Source of the DNA: Aplidium turbinatum
Taxonomy: Eukaryota; Chordata; Ascidiacea; Aplousobranchia; Polyclinidae
Length of the DNA: 64,000 nucleotides
NCBI GenBank assembly: GCA_918807975.1
Contig: OU964918.1
Location: 42,454,477-42,518,476 of the forward strand
Direction: 5' to 3'
Of this stretch, positions 1 to 11,925 are shown piece by piece. The stretch's first letter is position 1. The number at the start of each line of letters is the position of its first letter. Below the pieces are notes generated by a model that saw nothing but the letters and a program-made list of their open reading frames with translations, searched no databases and had not been told where the DNA came from. The position numbers were made by a program, and so were the translations under genes.

Positions 1-3000
1 GTGCTTAATTTGGTGGCTAGAAGTTTGAAGCATTCATTCAAATCCTCATTTTATTAACCTGAACATCACTGATAAGGTCTCAACAGAGTTAATCTTATCG
101 ATCCTGAGTACGCAGGATTTTGTCAAGGGGTTTTTGAATCGAAACAAAAGCGAACTGAAAAACGCTGACTTGCTAATAATAACCAGTAAATCACATTGTG
201 TAAGATTAGCCTACCATACTTCGATTGCATTGACAATAATTTTTTTTATTTGAATACAACTATAGTTTACTCATTTGGATATTTTTTTAATTGAAAACAG
301 AAAAATGTGATATAAAACTCTTGATGTCGTATATAATGTTTTAGGTAGACGACGTAGTTAGCTTTCTCATCCCAATGAACCACGCGTATTGAGGGTACAT
401 TCAGTGGCGTTTGCAAGATTTTCTTACTGAAAGAGAAGAGCTTTTGATATAATTTGACTTTTTTTTTATTAAGAGTAACCTAATGCTACTATAGTGTGAC
501 CAAAGTTTAAGGTAGCCGAGGTAATCTGTTGATGAAATATAAACTCTCACAGTCTTTGCGTATGTCACTGTACTTTTGAATTGAATTATTGGATATGTGA
601 ATATAAAAAGTATGATATCAGGCATAACGGCTTAGAAAAAAACTGTAATAGTTCGATTAACAGGCAATGTCATGAAATTAAAGCATAAATCGAATCTCTT
701 TGTGAAAGTTCAAATATCGAATGTTATTTATTACGCCTACGGTACCGTAGTTTAAACAAACATAATCGCACTCTAAACATATAGGCTATAACAAAAAAAA
801 GGCCTATATTACAGGGCCGGGTGAGCACCATCTCATCTCCCTCTTCCCTCCGAAATTCATTTGTGGGCCTCTACTTTTTAGTAAAGGTGTACAATAGGTT
901 CTGAATTCTTATCAAAAACACCAGACTGACTTTACAATCTATTGAGACTCCATCTTTAACTAGATAACAATGCAATGAGCTGTAGAGTTTCACTAAAATA
1001 GCTAAAAGATTTTACAAGGCCGTTTTTAGAGAATAATTTGTCGTGGAAAAAGGACGTCTCTAAAACATGTAATTGTATCGCTCTTGAAATACAAAAACTA
1101 CAAACGAGAGAAAGAATGACGCAGTGTCTGCCTTGAAAAAAATATGACGCTGGGTTGAATGCAAAACAGCCCACATTAACAAGGAAGTTACAAAAAGTTT
1201 GGAGACGGGGAGTTTTCTTCCGTATGCAAGTCTCCCCTCCCAAAAAGTTTTTAAATTAAAAAAATTATCTCGAATGCAAAAATATACGCGGGATATAACT
1301 GTCAACGCTTCGGGATGTCAACGCTTCGAGGATGCCTGTCAACGCTTCGGGATGCCATTATTGAACATCTTTGTCGTTTCACGAGCATTCAGTTTGGACA
1401 ACTCTTGTGCTTTCAACGGTTGAAAGACATTTTTCCAATAAACCGAGAGCGTAGTATTATTTCTTCTGTAAACTCCAACAACAGAGCATAAATTTACTAG
1501 CTTCCCTGATTTAAACTAGTCTTTTCAAATGATGATCACTAGGCTGCAAACCTGATGGATGCAGCCTAAGCTATAAAATTTAAGTTTTTGTAGCAGTATT
1601 GTACCATTTTTTATACAAAATCGACGAAAAACGCTGCACCAACTAAATATGAATATGAGTGGGTCTGTAAACAGAGATGAGAGCCAATTCACCTGGGTTT
1701 TGGAAGCGGAAAATAGAGCCTTGCGTGATTTAAGCTATTGAATGTCGAGCTTTTGTAGTAATATTTACAACGTTTTTTCATTTCAAAGAGCCAAAAAAAC
1801 ATTAAACAAACTGAAACGAGTGGGCCCATAAACAGCCATGACTCCCCCCCCCCCAGAGGTACGAGGGGCGGTTAATGTGGTCCTGCTATCCAACACTGAT
1901 CTTGAACATTAACATGTTTGCACTACACAATCACAACAAAGTTAAAAATTCAACATTTTTTGAAAAGATGGGAGGCATGGCCCAATGCCCCCTCCTGCGT
2001 AGGCCACTGTATCGATCTATTTTTGTTGCTCTCAACGGTAATCCCATCGAGCTTTCTCAAAGAGAATAGGTAATTCTGATTGCATTTATTATTTGTCTAT
2101 TTACTGTAGCCTATACTTTTATTGGGCTCGTTTACTGCTCGTGTTGGGCTAACCACAATAACGTAATACAGATATCGCATGCAAGTGTTTAAATTAACTT
2201 GTGATAAATACAAATGAAAGTATAATTTCACAAAACTATAGCCCATTCAATAGAATGCCTTCAAATTGAGGTTTTCGTAGACTTGGGACTTTTTACCGAA
2301 ATACGTGAAAGAGAAATTTTTGAGAACCACTTATCAACAAGTAAAACGAAATGATTTAAAATTAAAAAAACATGCCTTTGTTAAGTCAAAAAGACTGACT
2401 AAACAGTTTCTTGTGTTCTTACTTAACACGAACACTAAATTGAAAACGAAAACATTGATATTAAAAAATGCTAATCAAAACTATCCTTATCAATGCTTCT
2501 ATTCACTTCTGCTACAAAATCGTGAGCTAAACCATTAACTTATGAACAACCAAACAACTTGTTAACTGTCAGGTTTTTCACCAGTGCAAAAAAAGATTCA
2601 CTTTCTGTCTTAATTTTGAAGAACTCAACTTTATTGGAAAAACTTGTCCTACTTGCAATACTCCAACTGTAGCTCAGCATGAACAAAAACACGAAGCAGT
2701 TGGCAATTTGTAGCATAATGTAGCAACGCACGTAATATAATCTAATTTAGAAGAAAAAAACAGAAAAAAAGCATGAGCGCGAAACGTATCAATCGGAAAA
2801 CATGTGAACGCTACTTGATAATGCAATTGACTGTCACCGACTCACTGTGCAAACAATTCTCATTATTTTATTATATTTTGTCTTCAAGCAAATGTTAAGA
2901 AGACGTGGTTTTGTGATGTTATGACCAAGAAATCGTCTGCAATCCGTTAGAAAGAATGTGCAGGGCAACAAAACGCAATCAATACCCGAATTCGTCATAA

Positions 3001-4050
3001 TATTGGCTGTTGTACAAGTTTATCAAGTTAGTCAGTGGCAAATGAAGATTTAAAATCAAACTGACATCTCAGTGTGCATGTATTGGACCCTCACAATGTA
3101 AACTATTTTCCACTATTGTTCCTGTAAAACCAAAACTACAAACACAGGCATGACCAACTCGTGGTGGTGGGTAAACTTTGGATTAAGCGGACGAAAAGGC
3201 GAGCAAGCCAATCTATACTCGTCTTAAAGCATGTCGTCAAGTGCTTTTTCAAAACATAGCCGCGTGCTGTAGATATGGGTGTCGAAATGTTGGTCGAACA
3301 GGCACTCTTTCAAACATGGTACCTAGCTAGCGTATTTACAATGTTTCAAAGTCTAGAGACGCTGAAACAATGTCAAAAAGGCAACTTTTGCTGACTGGAA
3401 GGCAGAAAGGACGTTATCTGTAGTTAGCTGTCAACTCTCTGCCAGCAGAAAGACGACTACGTATATCCATTATCCAATGACGATAAATAAACGCAAAGTC
3501 CAACCTCACCTGCTTCACAATTTCGGGTTTCCAAGTTTTAGATTTTTAATTAATTCACCACAAAAACTTAGGTTGGTTCACTGACATTCTGGTTTTCTCG
3601 CAAACGTTTCATAATTAGGCTAATGCCTTCCTTAGATCGACAAATTGCAGGCACGGCTACTATTTTGTTGCGTTTTGCTGTGGTATGATTGATACCATAT
3701 ATTTTAAGTTTGAAAGATGGCAGACTACAACCAGCAGCAGGCTACCCTGCTATAAAAGTATTTACGCAATATTCGCACATGTAACGGGAAAATCTAAAAG
3801 ACAGAAAATACTGGGTAGAAAAAGTTTACAGAAAATTTAATTATTATGAATTAAAAAAAAAGTTCGTCCAACATTGATTTTCGTGACTTGTCTGTCGTGT
3901 GTTTCTGAGCTCGAAACGCGATGCTAATAATGGTACAAGTATTCACAGAAACTGTCGCTGCTTTTGACTAACTACATATCGTAAATAGGCTATGTACTTT
4001 CATTTATGCAATATGTACAAAAGCAGTAGCCAAAAACGCAAGCAGCGATA
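1..4050. other. No gene recognised; low-complexity and short repeats
   Basis: The open frames here are all short (the longest near 95 codons, at 956-1243), AT-rich in composition and show no family motif I recognise. Poly-C runs occur near 1846-1856. At 1299-1355 a unit of about 18 bp (TGTCAACGCTTCGGGATG) is repeated three times. The sequence GCGTAGGCCACTG at 2000-2013 resembles the outer end of a hAT-type repeat, but no partner end was found. I see no RNA gene. An unseen exon of a gene lying to the left cannot be excluded. Confidence 0.4.
1299..1355. repeat. Three-copy short tandem repeat
   Basis: Three imperfect copies of TGTCAACGCTTCGGGATG follow each other; the middle copy reads CGAGGATG at its end and is followed by two extra bases. 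No function is apparent. Confidence 0.7.
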
Positions 4051-4199
4051 TAGACGAGTCAATATGCGGAAAAAAGGCACCTAACCCCAAAAAAATTGAT
4101 ACAAAAGGTTTTTCAACGGATTCTGTTACCAATGGGCATACTAAATAACATACTAAAAGTCTACCAAAATCGGATCCCCAGAAAGGGGTCATTTTCAAG
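4051..4199 (+). repeat. Left terminal inverted repeat of the 3.5 kb element
   Basis: Matches 7409-7547 in reverse complement over about 140 bp, including long shared words such as CCCCAAAAAAATTGATACAA. An open frame on the minus strand (4004-4213) is only a translation of this repeat. Confidence 0.8.
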
Positions 4200-4830
4200 G
4201 AAATGTACGGCATATTTCTAAATAATTTTGCCTATTGGGTGGATGGTGGTATTCAAGTTGTTATTGTTCTTGTGTTTGTGACATCATAATCACATGAATG
4301 CGTGCATAGTCGCATCACAATGCAAGCAAAGTTATCTTTGTTCAAGTCAAAAAGATTTATTCAGGCAAAGTCACTCAGGACTGCCGGAGCTTGTTTTTTT
4401 AATGCACTTCTGTGGTTTTATTTTTGAGTCTGGAGTTTTTGGACCATAATTTATAGGCTTTCATTTTGCTATTTTTAGGATATTTTAAGTGCTAAAACGC
4501 TAATAGTGTTAAGAAAGTTAGTTATGAAAAAAAGCAACATTTTTTCACGCCATAGACGCGATATTTGCTGCATAGTTTTATTTTGACCATTCTGGAGCAA
4601 CATGCTAGCTGCAAGAGTTTTGCCAGGCGTGCTATTTTCCCGCCGACTTTGGCTAGTTTGGCCTTTTTTGTACACAATCAAGCGGTATTTTCGGTGTTTT
4701 TAAAAGCTGGGGCTTTTTGTTTGGATCTTGTTTCATGTTATCCGTCGCAGCAGCCAGTTCTGGGCAGGCCTCAGCTCAGATCTCGTCATCGAGACGACAT
4801 TGATGAGGTCGTTGAAAACCACTGGGGGTC

Positions 4831-5541
4831 ATGACGCACGGAAATGGAATGGATGAAAAGCAGAGAGCCCTTTGGACCATGTCCAGGTCCATAACATCAG
4901 AATACAACATCGCTATGCAGGAGTTTACAAACTTGTCATTCACGACATCTGAACAGCACAAGGATTCAACAAAGGCAAGGATGAAAAGAGACGCTGCTGA
5001 CCTGGAGAAGATCAGTTCAAAACTTGTCGTATGTTCACCTTTCTTGCAAGATGCTTCGTTAAGGAACGTTGTCACTAGTGTTGTAGCCGATGATAGTGTG
5101 AACGTGCACGAATATGAGACTGTTGGACAAAAAATCTTACAAAAAATGACAGGACAACCTGTATTCGCATACTCATTCAGTAGAAAGGATAAAGCCAGGA
5201 CCCTTGGGAAAAAATCTGCTATCAAGGTCGCTACTGATCGAACCATTGATACTGCACTTCTTTTTCAACGCTTCATAGTGGTCTCCCAAGCTGGACATCT
5301 ATCACTGGAGGAAGTTATGTGTTACGAGCTTAGTCTTTTTCCTCCTGCTCTCTTTGAATCGAGACATGTATTCCGAAAAGCTGATAAGCCACAGTTAGCA
5401 CACGCGATCTGTGATCAAGCAAGTAATGCAATCCTACATTCTGTGCCAAAAACGGAGTGCCACGTACTTGATGGCGGTTCACTCCTTCACCGCATACCAT
5501 GGCAGCGTGGACAAAGCTATGGTGAAATAGCACGGTCATAA
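4831..5541 (+). pseudogene. N-terminal part of an unclassified repeat-family protein (PIN/FEN-like start)
   Basis: A 236-residue open frame. Residues 1-120 are charged and helical in character, with phrases such as EQHKDSTKARMKRDAADLEK; residues 130-236 include DRTIDTALLFQRF, ADKPQLAHAICDQ and VPKTECHVLDGGSLLHRI. From memory, proteins of this kind occur in many copies in invertebrate genomes as uncharacterised proteins. The LDGGSLLHR phrase looks like the first acidic motif of PIN/FEN nucleases, and the region after it (5608-5814) holds the next acidic patches. The frame belongs to the 4051-7547 element. The function and the nuclease idea are inference; the family resemblance is from memory. 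Confidence 0.55.
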
Positions 5542-5607
5542 GCTGATTTCACCATCCGGCAATATGGATGGTGAAATCAGCATAAACTTCGGAAACAAAA
5601 TTGCACC

Positions 5608-5814
5608 GTGGTAAATGCATCTGGGGATGCTGATGTAGAAATTGTGGCCGCACTGGAGACATCTCTTCTCCAGACAACAACGCTGATTGGAGAAGATACC
5701 GATCTCCTTGTGTTAATTGTTTACTATGCACAAGAAGAATTAAGGGCCTTTATTTCAGGTCAGACAAGTCCAAAGCTCATGGCAGTACCAAAGTATACAA
5801 CATCAACCGTTTGA
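5608..5814 (+). pseudogene. Middle part of the same protein, acidic nuclease-like motifs
   Basis: A 68-residue frame whose residues 4-9 (ASGDAD) and 32-40 (IGEDTDLLV) fit the spaced acidic motifs of the PIN/FEN fold (compare EaD and DtDLL patterns). Just downstream another frame reads HAMTGCD, a further acidic motif. The frame ends before the conserved region does. It continues the protein begun at 4831 and is part of a decayed copy. Confidence 0.5.
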
Positions 5815-5879
5815 AAAAAATCTTTGGACATGACATGTGTTCTGAGTTGATATTTATCCATGCCATGACTGGTTGTGAC

Positions 5880-6000
5880 CAATGATGAAACCAAAGACTG
5901 GCTGCCCTCTAGTAGCTTTCCAGTGTAGTCCGGGAACATCGTGAATCTGGGGTGGTAAAAGGATAGACCCTCGGCCCCAGACGCTCACACGACGACGACG
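5880..6000 (+). repeat. Foreign patch shared with 51750-51895
   Basis: About 100 bases here, around GACTGGCTGCCCTCTAGTAG, match 51798-51893 (GACTGGCTGCTTTCTAGTAA) along their whole length. The patch interrupts the protein remnant just after its TGCD motif; family-like coding resumes at about 6000. It ends in a short CGA trinucleotide run (5989-6001). Confidence 0.65.
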
Positions 6001-6310
6001 ACACTACGTCTCGGATATTCGGTGTTGGCAAGAAGACTGTTTTTCGGAAACTTGTACAAAGAGATCCTGTTCTTCGGTCTTGTGCTAAAGCATTCACTGC
6101 CCCAAACAAGACCACAGAGATAATCGATGACCTTGGGTGCCAAGTAATGGCTGTCTTCTTTGATGGCCAGAGCACAGATTCCCTTGCGACAATGCGATAC
6201 AACACCTTCAGCAAGAAAGTTGTCTCTGCTTCATCATTTGTAACGCCCGAGCGTCTGCCACCAACGGAATCTGCTACCCAACTTCACTGTCGTCGAGTTT
6301 ACTACGGTAC
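6000..6310 (+). pseudogene. C-central part of the repeat-family protein
   Basis: Frames in this stretch contain phrases such as IFGVGKKT, FFDGQSTDSLATMRYN and VTPERLPPTESAT, which I recall from the same uncharacterised protein family. The GVGKKT phrase would suit the helix-hairpin-helix that follows the nuclease core in FEN-like proteins. The copy is decayed. Confidence 0.4.
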
Positions 6311-6316
6311 CAGATA

Positions 6317-6595
6317 ATGGTCTGGATGGGAAAAGCAGAGAGTTTGGATGTCATGAATTGGGGGTGGAATCCGCAAAAGAATCGGCTCATCCCACTTATG
6401 TCAAAAATGAAGGCTGCTCCAGACAGTCTCTTGAAGGTCATTCATTGCAACTGCTCCACTGCCTGTAAGATACTCCGCTGCTCCTGTAGAGGATACGGAC
6501 TACCATGTACCGCTGCATGTGGACCATGCCAACTGCAAGAATGTGACAATCCACATAACAAGTTTCTTCTAGACGAGTCGGAAGATGATGAATAG
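6317..6595 (+). pseudogene. C-terminal CXC cysteine-rich domain of the same protein
   Basis: A 92-residue frame. Residues 1-40 are family-like (MVWMGKAESLD, IPLMSK). Residues 43-80 hold a dense cysteine pattern: CNCSTACKILRCSCRGYG, then LPCTAACGPCQ and ECDN. This CxCx4-6CxxxxCxC arrangement resembles the CXC (tesmin/TSO1-like, MSL2-like) zinc-binding, DNA-binding motif. The tail is acidic (DESEDDE). In a mobile element such a motif could recognise the ends, which is inference. It is followed by about 800 bp without coding before the right inverted repeat. Confidence 0.6.
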
Positions 6596-7408
6596 AGACA
6601 GCCGTAGGCAATAAGACAACAAACGGGCTAATCACCCTGGTTTACGATTTACCTTTGTAGCCTACTGTTGTAATTCCGATGATTTTCTGAATGTGTCTGT
6701 GTCCAGACTTTAATGGTACGCCATTCTTTAAAACAGATTAATCCCCTGTATTCATCTATTGTAGGAGGCCAAGTATGAGCCTCCTGTTGGTTGCAGTTTT
6801 TCTTAGATGCCTGTATTGATAGTACCTGTTATGCCGCATGTAATATGCTGTTATGAAAATTCCATCTTATTAGGGGAGATTGGGGATACTACGGACGGAT
6901 TTTCGAGTATTTTGTTTTCGAAAAAATGTTTTATTTTAAATTGCACTGGAAACCATTTTTCACCAATACATATGGAATTTATTCAGATAAAAAGTGAGGA
7001 GTTGTCTCTGAAAATTTTACCACTATTCGGCTTATCAAGCTGCCAAAAGTATAGAAACTGAAATGTTGGAAAACCACTTTTCTCAAGCTCGTGTTACATA
7101 ATGGAAGTCAAGATGATTTTGTTTGCGATTTATCTCAAGCCTCAAGTGAATTTGCTAATATCGTGCTCTGCTCTGTCTGATGTTCGCCTATCGCTGCGTC
7201 CGAAATGTCCCCGGGCTCCCCCAGGTCGTATATTATATTATACAATCATACGTATCTCAGCAGATAATCAGCCTATCGTAATTTAACCTATTTAATTCGA
7301 TTCATTAACCACAAAAACCTAGGGATAGACACCTAAACCGCTTTTCTAGCTTGAATAGCAATTGAGATATAGGCAATATAACATCCCGGCGGCCATCTTG
7401 GACGCCAT

Positions 7409-7547
7409 CTTAAAAATGACCCTTTTCTGGAGGTCCGATTTTGGTAGACTTTTAGTATGCTATTTAGTAGGCCCATAGGTAAACGAATCCGTTGAAAAAC
7501 CTTTTGTATCAATTTTTTTGGGGTTCAACCTTATATTGACTCGTCTA
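7409..7547 (-). repeat. Right terminal inverted repeat of the 3.5 kb element
   Basis: Reverse-complement partner of 4051-4199. Just inside it the sequence GGCGGCCATCTTGGACGCC is GC-rich compared with the surroundings. Confidence 0.8.
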
Positions 7548-7587
7548 ATATGAATTATGAAATTAAACCTTCTCTCGTGACACTTTC

Positions 7588-7969
7588 GGTAGGCACTTTG
7601 ACATAGGACAGTTTTCCTTGCGAATCAGCTGATTTCAGTCATGCGACTCAACACGTGATATTATGACCGATCTACTCGAAAGATATTTAATACAAAGAAA
7701 ATTAAGTGAATGCATCGCCACAAGCAGCGTGGCCTCATGGGTTAAGGCTAGTGCAAGGAAATAGTCATTTCGTTAGCGTGAGTTTGATTCCCACCCTCTG
7801 CTAATGATTTTTTTTCTTCTGCAACTGAACTGAGTGCAAGAAAGATCTTAATGACTGTAATCAATTGAGTTTATAAGGAAAATTGTCCTACCTTTCTTAA
7901 CCAATGCGCCGCGACGCAATGGTGGTAGCTTGTTCGTACGGAAAACTGTCCTATGTTAAAGTGCCTACC
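7588..7969. mobile_element. MITE with 9-bp target duplication and tRNA-like core
   Basis: The element starts GGTAGGCACTTTGACATAGG and ends with the reverse complement of GGTAGGCACTTTAACATAGG; the inverted repeats extend about 30 bp to GACAGTTTTCC. It is flanked by perfect 9-bp direct repeats GACACTTTC (7579-7587 and 7970-7978). A 9-bp duplication fits Mutator-like (MuDR) or, with the terminal GG, Merlin-like elements. No coding is seen in the 382 bp. It lies about 40 bp outside the right arm of the 4051-7547 element. Confidence 0.8.
7724..7802 (+). repeat. tRNA-like (SINE head) sequence inside the MITE
   Basis: Contains a box A-like TGGCCTCATGGGTTAAGG and, about 35 bases on, a box B-like AGTTTGATTCCC, the spacing of an RNA polymerase III internal promoter. 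The ends GCAG and CTGC could pair like an acceptor stem. The body is not a clean cloverleaf, so it is more likely a tRNA-derived SINE piece than a working tRNA. Confidence 0.5.
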
Positions 7970-7979
7970 GACACTTTCC

Positions 7980-10900
7980 TGCATACTTGCGCTATTGTTA
8001 AAGTTATACTGTCACGCATTATTTTCAACCAATATAGCAATTCACTATTTTATATTTTTGATAAATAATATTACTGAACGTATAGAAAAATAAAATGATA
8101 TGAATCAATAGACTTTTCTTTACATAACTTATATTATTTTTTACTTTCAAACATTACTAAATGCCTATCCGTGTTAAATTTTTTTACTCAGTATTTTATT
8201 TCTGTTCCAAGCACGTCTTATATGTATGGTCTTGCTTCCAGCTTTTTCTGGTTCCTTGCTACGTTGTGGTAAGTATTGTTATCGATCTGATAGTAAAAAA
8301 CTCTAACTGAACTGAACGCTTGTAAACAATCCCAAAGACATTTTTCTCGCTTGGTTGCATTTAGTAAACTTTCCTCTCACGGCCTTTTCCGTTCGATGAT
8401 GTGCCTTTAATCAATAAACATTTCAAAAATCTACACTACCTTTTTAACACTTTTGTACATGAGGCAATTAAAGTTTAATGAATGTGAAATGTTCATGACT
8501 TGCTACTTGCTTATTGTTCGTTTGGGATGTTTCAGGTTTTGATAATGTCCGTCACGGTTGACACGCTAGAGAAACTTTCTTATGACGTCATATTCTGTTG
8601 AATAATTTATGCAGAAAGTAAAGTGGAAACGTCATCACGTAATTGCAAAAGGATTGGAAAGTACAAAATCCATTTCTCAAGCTGCCCAGAGAACAAGAAA
8701 ATGTATAACGACACTTGACATGTCTACTGATTTGTTTATATCAAAAGGGCAAAATCTAGACCATTCAACTGTTCATTATTTATTGAGCCTTAACGTGTAA
8801 ATAATATCAAAAAAGTTCGACAAGCATATCGTTTTATCATTATATCTAGGTTTGTGAACTTCGAAATAGCGATGGACTTAAACAGAGCACAAGAATCAGT
8901 TACTTGGGGACCCTCTTTAAGAGGGCCCCTTGAGGCAGTTTATGTGCTTTTAACTTAACATTAACATGCATCCGAACATACATTCAGGCTATTTGGATAA
9001 TTAACGCAGAATTTTTTTTCTTTCGAAGCAATTTTTAACAGATAGTCTACCGGTGCCTAATCTAGCCAAAATCAAGGCTTAGTTTTCATGCCCAATGTGG
9101 GCTATTAAAATATTGGTAATTTTTTCTGTTTTATCTGACCAAAATGCAAATTTGGCAACTTTTTGTCTTGCATCATCTAGAAATGGTGAGGGTACAGTCA
9201 TTTTAGAGAGCCCAGTGATTTTGCACGAATGCTATATTATTATAACATTAATGCATTTAAGTCTATAGGCCACTTCATCGACATAGTAACAGGCAACATG
9301 CTCACATTTTTTTCATAAAAAATGCATAAATTTAGGAGCAAAATCGTCGGAACGCCTGGTTAATCTAATCAAAAAATAAAGAGCCCAAAATATTATACAT
9401 ATTATACATTTATACATATTATACATTTATACCACTGAAGATGAAGACAGTATAGTTTTCGAAACGTTTGTTTGCTGAACATGCATAAACTTACTGACAA
9501 TATAAAATCTAAAAGAGTGTAAGTTGATAAAGGGCTCCAAAAAAAGATTCAACAGACGGTTTTTTAATTTTTTTTACATGCAGACAAGAACATTAATTAC
9601 TGAAATTTAAAAATAACCAAATTTCTTTTAAAAATGCAAAGTCATACTTTTATGGAAGTTGCTCTTCGTAATTTCTACCATCGACTTTTCTTCAAAAACA
9701 ATCCATTTTTTAATTTTTTTTGCTTTAGAAAATGGCTAAAGATATGCATTATTTACTACATTCTTCAGGAAGGTGCAGTGTTGCTGACAAGTGACAACCT
9801 ATCATCATCATCAAGTTCGTTGATCTCATCAAAGGGTTGGAGACAATAAATTTTCAAGTTTTGATATGAAATTTTTCGATTGCAGTTTTGTGGTGAAATC
9901 TTTTCCAGTCTTTCTTCTTTTACTTGATTATGAAGTGATTGCGGTCACGTGACACCATCTACGCACTGCAGCCATTGCACTGTGTTATCATCAAGGGCAG
10001 TGAGATTGGCGTTTCCATTTCGAGATTCGTAAATGGGGTATTGACAAACGATGTGTTGTGCGGTTTGGGAAGCTAATCCACATAAACAGGATAACGATTT
10101 GGCAAGACCCCATTGAAACATATTACTATTAATTTATTAAAACTTGCCACAGTACAAAGATGTGTATTCCAGTCTTTAATATCATTTAGTATTGTTCCAT
10201 CGAGGACTTGCAGTAAACAGTATGAAGTATGCCAGCGGAGTCCCAATGATTTTGGCATGTTTATAGCAGGAGTAGGATTTTAAACGTTTTTAGTCGATCA
10301 CCCCATGCGGATTTGCATGAAGTCAATGTTAAGTTAAAGTTAAAATCTTTTTTTTTTCATCTGACTTCACAACCCTTGTCTAAAGCATAATGTAAGTGAA
10401 CGCAGATCAGATAGAAGTACGAGGGCCAAACCCAATTAGCTTATAATTAGGAGACACTAATGTGAGTTATTACATTATTCGAAAGTTTCCTAGAGAATAA
10501 GAAAGTTTATTTGCTAAAATCATACATCTGATTTTTTATTTTCAACAAGTTTGTGGCCTTAACCTAATGATTCCGAGCCCCATTTTTCGACAACCCCATG
10601 TTTGAAAAACACCATCAACATTTTAGTTGTTGTTGCCGAAAACAGTCCACGAGTCAATTTTAAAGAGAAGCTGGATGATATACTGCTCACACGGCACTAA
10701 TCACACCATACGCATCTTGTGAGCTCACAATTTGAAGTGGTAAACTTATGCAACTTTACAGGTTTATGGTAGTCTGTGTTATTCACATACAACTGCGCAG
10801 TTCAGCTGATTAATAATTAAATTTTTTGATAATTCTTTTATCTCTGGCCTGCTAGAGAAGTTACGGCTGGCAGCCCTGTGTTTGTAAGTTTTAAAGTTTC

Positions 10901-11925
10901 CTGCAAAACCGTTCTGGTAAAAATTTGGGTCCGATAACTTGAGCTCTCCGGGCACCCAAATCAAGACACCTCTAGAAAGAATCATTTACTAATGAACCTG
11001 AAAAGTATCAGTAAAATCAATAGGCAAAAGATGTTTTTGCAAGGTATAGGCTACAGCTTGTACATGCTTGCCTGCAATTTTTCCTTCTTTTCAAAAATGT
11101 TTTGTCAAAGTAGGCCTAAATATAAAGAAATCATTGTTACAAACCAAGATCTGACTTCAAGTACTACTTATCACAATTTGTAGTTTTGAGTAAATTCTAA
11201 AATTCCATAAAACAATATTCAAAATATCTTCTAGTGCAGAAGTTCTTTTCCTAAATGAATTGATTTCGTCATATTAGCCTGTGCAATATCGTTTGATAAG
11301 TGATGTAAAAAAGTTTTTCTAAGCTGTTCTGATGTTTCAAAGCCTCTTTTTGCGACAACTTTTTAGAATACACTTTATCTTCTGTTGTTAAGTATATTTG
11401 CTCCGACAAAAAAGTTATTTTATTTTGGTTTCATAACTAGATTAATACTCTGTCTGAATCATTAGGCTACATTAAATTTAATTTCCTTAACTAAACCTTT
11501 TATTGAGACACTGACCTTACGTTTTTCTCCTAAAGCTTGCTAAGTAACAATAAAATAATAGCAGCGACACAAAATGTTGATATAATTTGTAGTTAAAGAT
11601 ACTTCAAGAAATATTGATCCAAAAAATTACATTAAAATTATTCCTTTGTATTTGTCAAATGCACGTAAGATATTGCTTTATTGATTCTGCATATCGGTTG
11701 TACCACAATTGCACAGCTCATGAATAATTCAATTATTACTCTGGAGTTCTTTCGGTGCCGGTACGCAAGAACACTGTTTCAGATTTATAGTCGCTATAAA
11801 CTCTGTCTTCACAGTAGTTTAACATGGCTTCTTCAAGCGATATTTGAAACACCATCTGCAGTTTACAATTTTACAACATCAAGACTGAACGTTTCTCGGC
11901 AGCCGATTTGTAGCAAGAATTGACA
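7980..11925. other. No gene recognised; decayed repeats
   Basis: Open frames are short and unrecognised; the frame at 8609-8800 (63 residues) is basic but matches nothing I know. A GC hairpin, TGGGGACCCTCTT with AAGAGGGCCCC, lies at 8904-8932. A short run of TTATACAT repeats lies at 9390-9432. A LINE tail is annotated separately at 9955-10300. Confidence 0.4.
9955..10260 (-). mobile_element. LINE ORF2 C-terminal remnant
   Basis: Read on the minus strand, the region contains LSCLCGLASQTAQHIVCQYP, then ALDDNTVQWLQC. The pattern CxCG, about five residues, QTAxHIV, then CP is the cysteine-rich C-terminal segment found after the reverse transcriptase in several non-LTR retrotransposons. It resembles the remnant at 25160-25345. 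Upstream parts are too decayed to read. Confidence 0.5.

Larger units (their letters stand above)
4051..7547 (+). mobile_element. Inverted-repeat element carrying a PIN-like/CXC protein remnant
   Basis: Two long inverted repeats bound this region. The left arm (4051-4199) begins TAGACGAGTCAATAT and ends GTCATTTTCAAG; the right arm (7409-7547), read in reverse, begins TAGACGAGTCAATAT and ends GTCATTTTTAAG. By eye the arms are close to 90% alike. Between them lie plus-strand coding remains (4831-6595) that read as one protein family broken in several places. The layout, coding region between terminal inverted repeats, is that of a DNA transposon, but I do not recognise the superfamily. I could not settle the target duplication: the flanks are GCGATA on the left and ATATGA on the right. 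Confidence 0.7.

Noticed and set aside
2305-2538. A basic 77-residue frame as a gene
   Set aside because: Its lysine and asparagine richness is what AT-rich non-coding DNA gives; no motif, no neighbour or splice evidence.
4565-4834. An 89-residue frame upstream of the PIN-like remnant as a separate gene
   Set aside because: No recognisable motif, and its last part is probably out of frame or untranslated sequence of the same element.
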